In this document: one piece after another, positions 42,105 to 50,188 of the stretch
Layout: the number at the start of each line of letters is the position of its first letter
Numbering within the stretch: position 1 is the stretch's first letter
Position numbers and translations under genes: made by a program
The notes under the pieces: generated by a model
The model's input: only the letters and a program-made list of their open reading frames with translations
Told to the model about the DNA's origin: nothing
Databases searched by the model: none
Source: GWF2-33-9 sp964500435
Lineage (GTDB): Bacteria; Bacteroidota; Ignavibacteria; Kapaibacteriales; UBA2268
NCBI GenBank assembly: GCA_964500435.1
Contig: CAZCNL010000002.1
Span: 248,001-312,000, forward strand
Direction of reading: 5' to 3'
Length of the DNA stretch: 64,000 nucleotides

Positions 42105-42145
42105 AAGTGTGAAAAAAGTGCTATGCAAATTGTATAGCAAGTAAA
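42105..42145 (+). promoter_or_regulatory. bipartite promoter-like motif, copy C (protease operon)
   Basis: AAGTGTGAAAAA (42105-42116), 13 bases, TTGTATAGCAAGTAAA (42130-42145), ending 25 bases before the ATG at 42171. It shares CAAATTGTATAG with copy B and the full first block with both others. It begins 13 bp after the stop of the previous gene. Confidence 0.75.
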
Positions 42146-42170
42146 TCAATTTATTAAAAAGGAGAAAAAA

Positions 42171-42470
42171 ATGAAAAAGACATTACTAATATTAACAGTT
42201 TTAACATTATTGTTCGGGTCTTACGAGACAGCAACTTCAAAGCATAATCGCTATTATAAAAAAAATCATCGTAATTATACGAAGATTTACAACAGAAACA
42301 ATTACTCAAGAAATAACTCTTACCCACCGGAAATCGCTGAAAACGGGGACAGAAGAAATTACGATAATGATGGCGACGGTCGCATCGAAACAATATATGT
42401 TAAAGGATACTACAAAAGCAATGGGACTTATGTCCGTAGTCATTACAGAGCTGCTCCTCGCCGTAGATAA
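42171..42470 (+). CDS. small secreted basic protein with EF-hand-like loop
   Basis: The 99-residue product has a signal peptide (KTLLILTVLTLLFGS) and a very basic, Asn/Tyr/His/Arg-rich middle. A DNDGDGRIE loop (about residues 66-74) looks like an EF-hand/dockerin calcium loop, and the end VKGYYKSNGTYVRSHYRAAP resembles a motif common in short exported bacterial proteins. AAAGGAG precedes the ATG. It is the first gene after motif copy C, with the protease gene 29 bp behind, so they probably share a transcript. It might bind calcium, peptidoglycan or the protease; not established. Confidence 0.65.
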   Translation: MKKTLLILTVLTLLFGSYETATSKHNRYYKKNHRNYTKIYNRNNYSRNNSYPPEIAENGDRRNYDNDGDGRIETIYVKGYYKSNGTYVRSHYRAAPRRR

Positions 42471-42499
42471 TAATTAAATATATAAATAATGGAGTAAAT

Positions 42500-44059
42500 A
42501 TGAACAAATATTTTACAAATATTTTGAATTCGAAAGCTATAAAATCAGTTAAAAACTTATTAGTCCTTAATTTATGTTTCATAGCTGCAATCAATGTAAC
42601 TAACGCTCAGTTATACGACGCAAAGAGAATATACGATAAATGCGCTGATGCTGTGGTAATTATTTCTACACCTTTTGGGTTAGGCACGGGTTTTCTAATA
42701 AATGAATCCGGTTATATTGTTACAAATCACCACGTCGTTCAAGATGGGCAAGGTTATACATTACCAGCAAACTCTATTACTGTAAATACAAAAGACGGAA
42801 AAGCTTATCAAGTATCTTTGGTTGACGATACTCCTGATTTCCCTGGACTTGATATTGCGATAATCAAAGTCGATGATAGGTTCTTTAACTTTCTCCCTTT
42901 ATATGCAAATGAATTAAAAGTAGGTGAGGATGTTGTTGCAATTGGACACCCGAATGGAGATTATTGGAATCAATCCAAAGGAATTATATCTAAGGTTAAT
43001 TTGCCTGATGTTTACTTACTTCAACACGATGTACCGACAGACGAAGGAAATAGTGGCGGACCTTTAATTAATTCAAAAGGACAAGTTGTAGGTGTTGCTA
43101 CTGCTTACAAATATATGTACAACAATAATCATAATATAAAAATTCAAGAGACTGGAAAACTTGCCACTAAAATTAGTTGGGTAATCGAAGTTTTAAAGAA
43201 AAGAGGTTTTAAATATTATACAGAACCTAAACTTTATGGAAATTCGGAATACGAAAACCTGGTAAATATGTTAGAAGATGAAATAAGTTCCGTTAAAAAA
43301 GAAAGGGAACAATTACGCAAAGATAAAGAGAAATTGCAAACGGAGCAAATTGAATTTCAAAAAATGAAAGCAGATTATGAAAAGCAAAAATACGAATCTC
43401 AAATTATAATAGAAAATGCAAAACGCATCAATAAAGAATTCGACAATCGCAAAAAAGAACTTGATAGACGTGAAAATGATTTAGATAAAAAAGAAAGTAA
43501 ATTGGCAAATTATAAGCAAGAACTCGATGCTCGTGAACGAGATATTGCTACAATTGAACAAGAGTTAGAAGAAAAAGTCGATCCTCGAATGGCAATTGAT
43601 TTGAACTGGGATGTTAACTATTTAGCTGAAAATGCAAATCATATCGAAAATAGCAAATTATTAAGTACCGGTTTGTCTGGTGGAATATTTTGGAAATTTG
43701 GCTTTGACCGAAATAGATACGGTTATCCAATTTCACATAATCGAATTGGTGTGATTTATAAGTTTAGTAAAGTATTTACAACAGATAAAAACGTGTTTTA
43801 CGAGGGTTATAAATCGAAAACATATTTTGCTCTCGAATTTGATAATATTGTCAGAACCGGATTTGGAGTTGCAAATTCGCATTCGATGCCAAATAATCTT
43901 TCGAACATCAATTATTCTGCTTTCATATCCTTGCTGTTAAATAAATATCCTTTGCCCATAATGCTCCAGATTGGCACTGATGTTGACAGTAAATTAACAA
44001 AATTTCAAATCTGGAGCGGTATTTCGATAGGTTATAGTTTAAATTTCTTTAAATTTTAA
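42500..44059 (+). CDS. trypsin-like serine protease fused to coiled coil and barrel-like domain
   Basis: The 519-residue protein has a signal peptide (about residues 18-36) and an HtrA-like S1 protease domain at about 40-235. The full catalytic triad is present: His78 in TNHHVV, Asp118 in LDIAII, Ser185 in GNSGGP. There is no PDZ domain. Instead residues about 250-365 form a long Glu/Lys/Gln-rich coiled coil, followed by about 150 residues of amphipathic beta strands (LSGGIFWKFGFDRNRYGY, GISIGYSLNFFKF) ending in Phe, like an outer-membrane barrel or lid. It sits behind motif copy C, so envelope stress or surface proteolysis is plausible. The barrel reading is inferred from strand pattern alone. 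Confidence 0.82.
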   Translation: MNKYFTNILNSKAIKSVKNLLVLNLCFIAAINVTNAQLYDAKRIYDKCADAVVIISTPFGLGTGFLINESGYIVTNHHVVQDGQGYTLPANSITVNTKDGKAYQVSLVDDTPDFPGLDIAIIKVDDRFFNFLPLYANELKVGEDVVAIGHPNGDYWNQSKGIISKVNLPDVYLLQHDVPTDEGNSGGPLINSKGQVVGVATAYKYMYNNNHNIKIQETGKLATKISWVIEVLKKRGFKYYTEPKLYGNSEYENLVNMLEDEISSVKKEREQLRKDKEKLQTEQIEFQKMKADYEKQKYESQIIIENAKRINKEFDNRKKELDRRENDLDKKESKLANYKQELDARERDIATIEQELEEKVDPRMAIDLNWDVNYLAENANHIENSKLLSTGLSGGIFWKFGFDRNRYGYPISHNRIGVIYKFSKVFTTDKNVFYEGYKSKTYFALEFDNIVRTGFGVANSHSMPNNLSNINYSAFISLLLNKYPLPIMLQIGTDVDSKLTKFQIWSGISIGYSLNFFKF

Positions 44060-44118
44060 TTACGAAATTATTTTTTTTTCAAATTATTCATTCGCAATTT
44101 CTTGATTGGTTTTATAAC

Positions 44119-44154
44119 GAAAAACCTCCATCTCTCAGAAGGTGGAGGCTTTTC
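44119..44154. terminator. bidirectional terminator hairpin
   Basis: GAAAAA-CCTCCA pairs with TGGAGG-C-TTTTC around a 12-base loop. It lies between the protease gene (+) and the DUF3467 gene (-); both strands give a U-rich tail. Confidence 0.75.
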
Positions 44155-44188
44155 CTTTTGTGCTAAATCTTTAAGCATGTTTTTTATT

Positions 44189-44530
44189 TCAATTTGTTAT
44201 AGTTCCACTCGGAGGGAATCCAGGAAAATTTCCCATAGGTCCTTGTCCAGGGTCGATTCTTATTTCACCATTTTGGCTTTCGAATTTTCTTAAATTTTCA
44301 GCTAAAGCATTTAAAAAAAGCTTGGTGTGCAAAGGTGACATAATAATTCGGGAAAATACCTTTGCTTTGGGTACACCTGGTAAAATTCGAGTAAAATCTA
44401 TAACAAATTCAGCATTAGAATGGGAAATAATAGCCAAGTTAGAATAAATTCCCTCTGCTTCTTTCTCACCCAATTCAATGTTTATTTGATGTGGCTGTCC
44501 TTGATTAGGATTGTTTTCAAAATTTCCCAT
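44189..44530 (-). CDS. DUF3467 family protein
   Basis: The 113-residue product matches the DUF3467 pattern: INIELGEKEAEGIYSNLAII, SNAEFVIDFTRILPGVPKAK, RIIMSPLHTKLFLNALAENL. The family is common in Bacteroidota and its function is unknown. A Gly/Pro-rich tail (DPGQGPMGNFPGFPPSG) extends beyond the domain. It lies 19 bp downstream of the TPR lipoprotein gene and probably shares its transcript. Confidence 0.85.
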   Translation of the reverse strand: MGNFENNPNQGQPHQINIELGEKEAEGIYSNLAIISHSNAEFVIDFTRILPGVPKAKVFSRIIMSPLHTKLFLNALAENLRKFESQNGEIRIDPGQGPMGNFPGFPPSGTITN

Positions 44531-44549
44531 TTCTGACTCCTGTTTTTAT

Positions 44550-46061
44550 TTATTTTTGTAGTTTTTCTTGGTAAAACTTCATTTTTTCTGAATTTTTGAT
44601 ATACTGACTATATGTTTTAACCATTTCTAAATAATAATATTGCTTTTCTTCATCCGGCACATAACTTTCGAGTGTTTCTAATTTTGAGACAGCATCATTT
44701 AATTTTGATTTTTCGTCTAAAACAAAATATATGTTTGCTAATTCAGCATAAACTTTATAATCATTCTTATATTTGTCTGTTTTTGAGGCTTGTTCAAAAT
44801 ATTTTGCAGATTCTTTTAATTCTGGGAAATATTCATCTGGATTTGGTTTGTAGTTTTTATCTTGGTCTAATTTTAATTTAATTTCATTTTGTTTTACGCT
44901 TGCTTTATTTTTATATGCAGAAGCAATGTTGCGAATTGCTGCAACATTAGTTGGGTCAATAGAAAGTGCTTTTTGATAATAACTTATTGCATCGTCATAT
45001 TTTTTATCAATTTGGTACAAGTCACCTAACTGGACAAGATAAGTAACGTTTTTGGGATAATTTTTGATTAATTCTCGGATGTAACTATATGCTTGATCCA
45101 TTTGTCCCATATCTTGATAAATTTGCACCATAAATGCATTTACATTTTCATTGGTTGGGTCTAAAATACCAAGCATCTTGATGTAATTCAATGCATCTTG
45201 ATATTTTTGCTTAGAATAATTCATTTGTGCTAATGCTGCAATTGGGTTTGTGTTAAATGTTGTCCATTGAGATTGCTCTGACGGAAGCCAATTTGCTGGT
45301 GGGTCGTAACGAACACCTTCTAATTTGAAATTTAAATCTTTTTTATTGTCTTTGTAAAATAAATATAAATCTTTACCATTTAATTGATATAAATCTGTAA
45401 GAAGTGAATCGCCTTGCAATCCGCTTAATGGTTGATTTAATACTGGTTTGCCTAATTTTCGGAGTACGTCACCTCTGGAAATTCCTAAATAAAATTCATT
45501 TTGTTGAAGCACATCAATGTCTTTTTTTGCTTTATCAACATAAGCCATATATTCTGCTTTGGCAGCGATGGAATCGCCCCGAAGTTCTAATGCTTGACCA
45601 CTTAAACTGTAAAAATCGAGCATTTCAGGTCTTACCATTTTACCAACATCAAAATAGTTAATCGCAGAATCTAAAAATTTCTTGTTCTTTGTTGTGAAGT
45701 ATTTATTAAAATTGTCCACACCATTATTATATGATTCTACCCAAATTTTATTCAATAACATTTTTGGTCTTTGTGCTAATTGTGGATTTTTATTGTCGAT
45801 GACTTTGTCTGCTTTCATTGCATTTTCGGCAGCAAGTTTTACGTTACCTTTCATCAAGTACGCATCGGCAATTAACATATATGCTTCGCCATTTCCTGGA
45901 TTCTTTGTTATTTCTTGTTGTGCGAAATCAATTGCCTTGTCATAATCTTTATTTGCAAACGCAACTTTCGCTGTTGTTAACTCTCTCGAACTGCATTGAA
46001 AACCTTGAAATGCTATTGCTCCAATCAAAAGAAAAAATAGTAAGCCAAATGCTCTTTTCAT
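44550..46061 (-). CDS. TPR-repeat lipoprotein
   Basis: The 503-residue product has a lipoprotein signal (GLLFFLLIGAIAFQGFQCSS; lipid Cys at about 24) and TPR units across its length: residues 30-95, 215-240 and a well-formed block at about 265-380 (QLGDLYQIDKKYDDAISYYQ). A middle region (ISRGDVLRKLGKPVLNQPL, LYLFYKDNKKDLNF) resembles a small SmpA-like fold. TPR lipoproteins usually act as envelope scaffolds. AAAGGTG precedes the ATG. The DUF3467 gene follows. Confidence 0.82.
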   Translation of the reverse strand: MKRAFGLLFFLLIGAIAFQGFQCSSRELTTAKVAFANKDYDKAIDFAQQEITKNPGNGEAYMLIADAYLMKGNVKLAAENAMKADKVIDNKNPQLAQRPKMLLNKIWVESYNNGVDNFNKYFTTKNKKFLDSAINYFDVGKMVRPEMLDFYSLSGQALELRGDSIAAKAEYMAYVDKAKKDIDVLQQNEFYLGISRGDVLRKLGKPVLNQPLSGLQGDSLLTDLYQLNGKDLYLFYKDNKKDLNFKLEGVRYDPPANWLPSEQSQWTTFNTNPIAALAQMNYSKQKYQDALNYIKMLGILDPTNENVNAFMVQIYQDMGQMDQAYSYIRELIKNYPKNVTYLVQLGDLYQIDKKYDDAISYYQKALSIDPTNVAAIRNIASAYKNKASVKQNEIKLKLDQDKNYKPNPDEYFPELKESAKYFEQASKTDKYKNDYKVYAELANIYFVLDEKSKLNDAVSKLETLESYVPDEEKQYYYLEMVKTYSQYIKNSEKMKFYQEKLQK

Positions 46062-46108
46062 TATTTCACCTTTATTTAAATATTTATAAGTGTATTAAAT
46101 ACAATTTA

Positions 46109-46116
46109 CAAAATTA
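46109..46116 (-). promoter_or_regulatory. TAnnTTTG promoter box upstream of the TPR lipoprotein gene
   Basis: On the minus strand TAATTTTG lies 47 bases before the ATG at 46059-46061. The -33 half is not clear. Confidence 0.35.
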
Positions 46117-46231
46117 AGATTGATTTGTTAATTATCCATAACTTTTATCTTATTTTTTTAAATTTATTTGACAATTTGTTATTTTTTTATACAAAATGAA
46201 TGACGGAAAAGTTACAAAACTAAATTTTTTA

Positions 46232-46948
46232 TTAGTTTTTGTTTTTAAATGTTCTTTTTAAATTTGTTTGGTTATTATTTGTATCGCCAATAGTTATTAT
46301 GTTGGTTATGCTATTTATTTGAAGCTGGATATCTGAAATTGAAGAAATTTGTTGATTATTTTCGAGATTAATCACTTTTATAGAGATTTTACCTGCGGGC
46401 ATAGGTATCATTTTTGAAATATCATTACTATTCATCAATAAAATTATTGGCTGGGGTAGCGAGCTTGCAATTTCATATTTGAGTTTCGTATTTGTCGAAA
46501 AATTGCACAATCTTAAATATGCATTTGATAGGCTATCAATATAATCATCTTCAACAACAGCAAATTGCGTTGTATTTTCTTGATTATATAAAAATATAGT
46601 CAAATAATGTCCCGGCAAACTGAAAATCATCGTATTGAATACGATTTCGTTACTTTGCTTTACCATTAAATTTGCATAATTTGCGGGGAACTTATAATAT
46701 TTAAATTCCGAATTTGTTATGCAATCTATATTATTTGCTATGGGAATTTTTTGTGAGTAAACATCAAACGGTTTTTCGTACGGGATTAAATTTATTATTG
46801 CAATATTCGAAAATTCGGTCGGTATTATTTCTTTATTTGTATTTAAATTTGGGGGACATTCGCAAGAATTTAAAAAAGCAAGTGTAATAAATGCTTGTGT
46901 AATTATAATTTTAAACAATAAAATTATTACTTTGCTTTTAACATACAT
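46232..46948 (-). CDS. DUF4397-like lipoprotein
   Basis: The 238-residue product has a lipoprotein signal (FITLAFLNSCECPP; lipid Cys at about 29) and beta-rich repeats of the DUF4397 kind: FSNIAIINLIPYEKPFDVYS, then KYYKFPANYANLMV, LPGHYLTIFLYN, YLRLCNFSTN. Such domains are common in exported Bacteroidota proteins, role unknown. Its ATG overlaps the stop of the anti-sigma gene by one base (TAATG), so the two are coupled. It is the last gene of the second sigma operon and a candidate envelope partner of that system. Confidence 0.65.
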   Translation of the reverse strand: MYVKSKVIILLFKIIITQAFITLAFLNSCECPPNLNTNKEIIPTEFSNIAIINLIPYEKPFDVYSQKIPIANNIDCITNSEFKYYKFPANYANLMVKQSNEIVFNTMIFSLPGHYLTIFLYNQENTTQFAVVEDDYIDSLSNAYLRLCNFSTNTKLKYEIASSLPQPIILLMNSNDISKMIPMPAGKISIKVINLENNQQISSISDIQLQINSITNIITIGDTNNNQTNLKRTFKNKN

Positions 46949-48297
46949 TATAATTTAAAGTTAATTCCATATACAAAATTAACTTTATTTGTAGAATAAA
47001 TTTTATTTTCTACGTTGTAAAATAAAGTGGTATTTTCAACCCCAAAATTTAAAGAAATTCGTTCAATAAAGCTAAGTTCAGTGCCAAGTTGGAATTTTAC
47101 CAGTGGTCCAACACTTGTACCACCAGCAAAAGCTGACAGAACAGGCAAAACGTAAGATTGTGCAAAGAAATAAGATGGGACATATTGATAAGTCAATCCA
47201 ATATAATATAGTTGAGGTGATTGAACTTGCGTGTAACTTTTGCCATCTATTTTTCTCGAAAAACTTTGTGGGTAAATATCTCGCCCGATGCTGAGTCCAA
47301 CTTTTTGGGTGCGATTTAATATTTTCCTTGCTCCAAAATCAAATGTATAAGCAGAATTGTTTGATGAAATTGTATTATTTGGTGTAGAAACTTGCACCTG
47401 ACTTGTGTTAAAGCTAAATTCATAATTATAATTATTTGGCAATATATCTTTCAATAATGTACTTAAATCATAATTTGTTTTAGTAGGCATTAATTGAGAT
47501 TGAAAAGTATTGCTATTTGAATTAAACAAATTTGTGTTTATTTGTGGATTTAATTGCAATTTTTGGGAGTATAATTCTTTGTTATAAAATTGCTCTTTAA
47601 CTTGTGAGTTGCCACTTTGTGAATTATCAGTAATGTTTGCTCTATTTTGCTTTAATTCATTAAGTGCCGCAATATATTCCTTTTGCTTAGCTTGATAATC
47701 TTTTGCAAGTTTATTTAATTTTAAATTATAAGCTTTTGCAACGGTTGATTCAATTTGATTTACAAAAATTGAATATGATGCAAGACTTGAAAATATTGAA
47801 TTATTGCTTTGGTTGAATATGTTGTTATTTTCATTTTCAACGTTTGAATAATTATTGGTAGCGGCAGAAGAAACTACGGCATAAGGCTTTGTAGTATTCG
47901 CATTTATGGATGAATTATAATTATTGGAATTTGAATTAAATATTGCCTTATAATTTGTAGCAATGATTAATGTAGAAACTGATAGCAATCCCAAAAGTGC
48001 AACAATAGCTATTTTTTGAAAATTCTGTTTATTGAAAATATTTGCAAAAATATTACTAAATTTATTTGGTTTGAAAGCATTTGGATTTAGTCCGATGTTA
48101 TTGAAAATTACATTTCTTGATTCCACAGGAGCTTTGATTCTAATAGCCTCTTCACGGACAAGTTCTCGAATTTTCAATTGACTATAAAATTCTTTACGTA
48201 TATTTTCATCATAATGAAGTTGCTCGAAAAGCTCGTCTTGGTATTGTTCGGGCAAATCCCCTTCAAAATAATTAAATATTATATCTTCTCTTTCCAT
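46948..48297 (-). CDS. membrane anti-sigma factor with C-terminal barrel-like domain
   Basis: The 449-residue protein has an N-terminal cytoplasmic part of about 90 residues (YFEGDLPEQYQDELFEQLHY, then EFYSQLKIRELVREEAIRIK), like zinc-free anti-sigma domains. One membrane span follows (about 95-113). A long Asn/Ser/Gln-rich region with a short coiled coil comes next. The last 130 residues are amphipathic beta strands (LYYIGLTYQYVPSYFF, FQLGTELSFIERISLNFGVE) ending in Leu. An inner-membrane anti-sigma with a barrel-like tail is odd, since a barrel would be expected in the outer membrane. It lies two bases after the sigma gene. Confidence 0.7.
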   Translation of the reverse strand: MEREDIIFNYFEGDLPEQYQDELFEQLHYDENIRKEFYSQLKIRELVREEAIRIKAPVESRNVIFNNIGLNPNAFKPNKFSNIFANIFNKQNFQKIAIVALLGLLSVSTLIIATNYKAIFNSNSNNYNSSINANTTKPYAVVSSAATNNYSNVENENNNIFNQSNNSIFSSLASYSIFVNQIESTVAKAYNLKLNKLAKDYQAKQKEYIAALNELKQNRANITDNSQSGNSQVKEQFYNKELYSQKLQLNPQINTNLFNSNSNTFQSQLMPTKTNYDLSTLLKDILPNNYNYEFSFNTSQVQVSTPNNTISSNNSAYTFDFGARKILNRTQKVGLSIGRDIYPQSFSRKIDGKSYTQVQSPQLYYIGLTYQYVPSYFFAQSYVLPVLSAFAGGTSVGPLVKFQLGTELSFIERISLNFGVENTTLFYNVENKIYSTNKVNFVYGINFKL

Positions 48298-48299
48298 TT

Positions 48300-48881
48300 T
48301 TATTTACCTTTTTTTTCTTTTATAATTTGATCGTTAAAGTAAGGTTCAAGTATTTTTTGCAAATTGGTTATTGCTCGTTTTATTCTATTGCGTAATGTTC
48401 CTTTATCTAACAAAGTTATTTTTGCAATTTCATCGTAACTTAAACCTTGATAATATTTTAAAACAAATAATTCCTTTTGATAAAACGGAATTAGTTCTAA
48501 TGCTTGTCCAATTAATTCGATTATTTCTTGCGACTCTGATTCGAAATTGTGAAAATATGGTAGTTCTTCATCTTTTAACTCGGTAAAATTTTTCCTTTTA
48601 GCGATTAAATTCAATGACTCATTTCGGGCAATTTTATAAAGTAAACTTGTCATCGAACCGTAAGGCTCAATATTTTGTATATTTTGATAAAATTTAATAA
48701 ATGCTTCTTGGAATACATCTTTTGCATCTTGATAGTTTTCGAGGATTTTTAAGCAATAAGTGAACAAATTATCCGAATGGCGATTGTAAAATTCAGCAAA
48801 CGCTTTATCTTTATCGCTTCCATTTTTTTTGATAATTTGGACTAATTCAATATCGCTATATTTACTCCAAGGTTTAAACAT
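48300..48881 (-). CDS. ECF-type RNA polymerase sigma factor
   Basis: The 193-residue product is a complete ECF sigma. Region 2 has FAEFYNRHSDNLFTYCLKIL and DAKDVFQEAFIKFY; region 4 has LIPFYQKELFVLKYYQGLSY and the helix-turn-helix DEIAKITLLDKGTLRNRIKR. It would direct RNA polymerase to envelope-response promoters when released by the anti-sigma protein encoded directly downstream. It is nine bases after the WD40-like lipoprotein gene. I saw no copy of the bipartite motif near this operon, so its target sequence is probably different from that of the first sigma. Confidence 0.93.
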   Translation of the reverse strand: MFKPWSKYSDIELVQIIKKNGSDKDKAFAEFYNRHSDNLFTYCLKILENYQDAKDVFQEAFIKFYQNIQNIEPYGSMTSLLYKIARNESLNLIAKRKNFTELKDEELPYFHNFESESQEIIELIGQALELIPFYQKELFVLKYYQGLSYDEIAKITLLDKGTLRNRIKRAITNLQKILEPYFNDQIIKEKKGK

Positions 48882-48890
48882 TCATTTCCT

Positions 48891-50039
48891 CTAATTACCC
48901 CAAAATGCTGTAATAACATTATTTGAAACCATATAAGAGTTCTTTACCGAAAGAATATTATCCTGCGACAAAAGTTCAAAAACTACTGCATCACTATAAA
49001 CATTACTCGGTGAATTGCACTTAATTTTTTGTGCCACAATTTTTGTGCCCTCTTTATTCCAATTAAAATAAATATATTTTTCACAAGCATTTACGTTAGT
49101 TAATTTATTATATAACGGCTCACTTGTAGTTAAATTGATTGACCATAAATTTCCGTTGCTGGTCGAAAATATCACATAATCTCCGTTTGGCGAAATTTTT
49201 GCAATTTTTACTTCAAAATTATTTTTATTAATTATGGAATTATGAATAATCGATGAATTAATATTAATTGTTCTAAACAAGTAACTTGAATCATTTTGTG
49301 TCACAAAAAAGAGGTTTTGGTTTTTTGTTGCCAGTGTTATATAATTTTCTATGTTTGGGAACAATTTTTCATTTGGAAAAGTAAATGAATTTATAATATT
49401 ATCTGGTTTATCCGAATCAACAATTTTTAAAACTAAATTTGAATCATTTGAATTTTCGAAAAATGCTAATTTGCTACCATCGTCGCAAAAACATGGTATT
49501 GAATTTTCTACAACTGCACTTGAAATTTTATCAATAAATGAAGATTGATTTGCAATATCATTAACCCATAGAAAAAGCTGATTTGAACCGCCTTGAAAGA
49601 CTATTTTATCGCCCTTTGGTGATAATATTGGATAATAAATCGATATATTTTTCGCTTCTTGTTGAAGTTGTTGAATTGATTTGGAGAAAACATTTCCGAG
49701 CATCAAGATTTTTTTATTATCGGTCGTATTAATTCGAATGAAAGCAAAATTCCCATTTTGCGATGGTGCAGAATATAAATATCCATTATCTGCTAATTGA
49801 TTATAATAAAAAGAGTTTACATCAATTTGTATAATTATAGGTAAATTCGAATTTAACGGTGCAAGCGAAAAATACAATTCATTACCAGAAGAACTGCCAT
49901 CAGAAGGATTGTTTGGGCAAAAATTACACGATGAGAAAGTAATAATTGGAAATATTAATAAAACAGCGAGATGACGGACAATCAATCTTTTTGAGATATT
50001 TATAACATTATTCTTAATATGTAATAAAAAGAATTTCAA
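48891..50039 (-). CDS. TolB/WD40-like beta-propeller lipoprotein
   Basis: The 382-residue product has a long basic N-terminus, a lipoprotein signal (LAVLLIFPIITFSSC; Cys about 38) and propeller-like repeats of the PD40/TolB type: YYPILSPKGDKIVFQGG, PCFCDDGSKLAFFE, AKISPNGDYVIFSTS, YFNWNKEGTKIVAQK. Such proteins often bind partner proteins in the periplasm. Being the first gene of the sigma/anti-sigma operon, it may sense the envelope signal; that is inference. The signal peptide begins about 20 residues in, so an internal start is possible. Confidence 0.75.
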   Translation of the reverse strand: MKFFLLHIKNNVINISKRLIVRHLAVLLIFPIITFSSCNFCPNNPSDGSSSGNELYFSLAPLNSNLPIIIQIDVNSFYYNQLADNGYLYSAPSQNGNFAFIRINTTDNKKILMLGNVFSKSIQQLQQEAKNISIYYPILSPKGDKIVFQGGSNQLFLWVNDIANQSSFIDKISSAVVENSIPCFCDDGSKLAFFENSNDSNLVLKIVDSDKPDNIINSFTFPNEKLFPNIENYITLATKNQNLFFVTQNDSSYLFRTININSSIIHNSIINKNNFEVKIAKISPNGDYVIFSTSNGNLWSINLTTSEPLYNKLTNVNACEKYIYFNWNKEGTKIVAQKIKCNSPSNVYSDAVVFELLSQDNILSVKNSYMVSNNVITAFWGN

Positions 50040-50188
50040 TTTTGCACTTTTAATTTACTTAATAAACAGATGAAATTCACTTTTGTATGAAATTAAAGTA
50101 AAATAATTTTTGGTCATTAATTTTTTTTGTTTATTTATTCATTTTATTTTAATAATTTGTAATTTTTAAATTAATAAAGTAAAATTAA

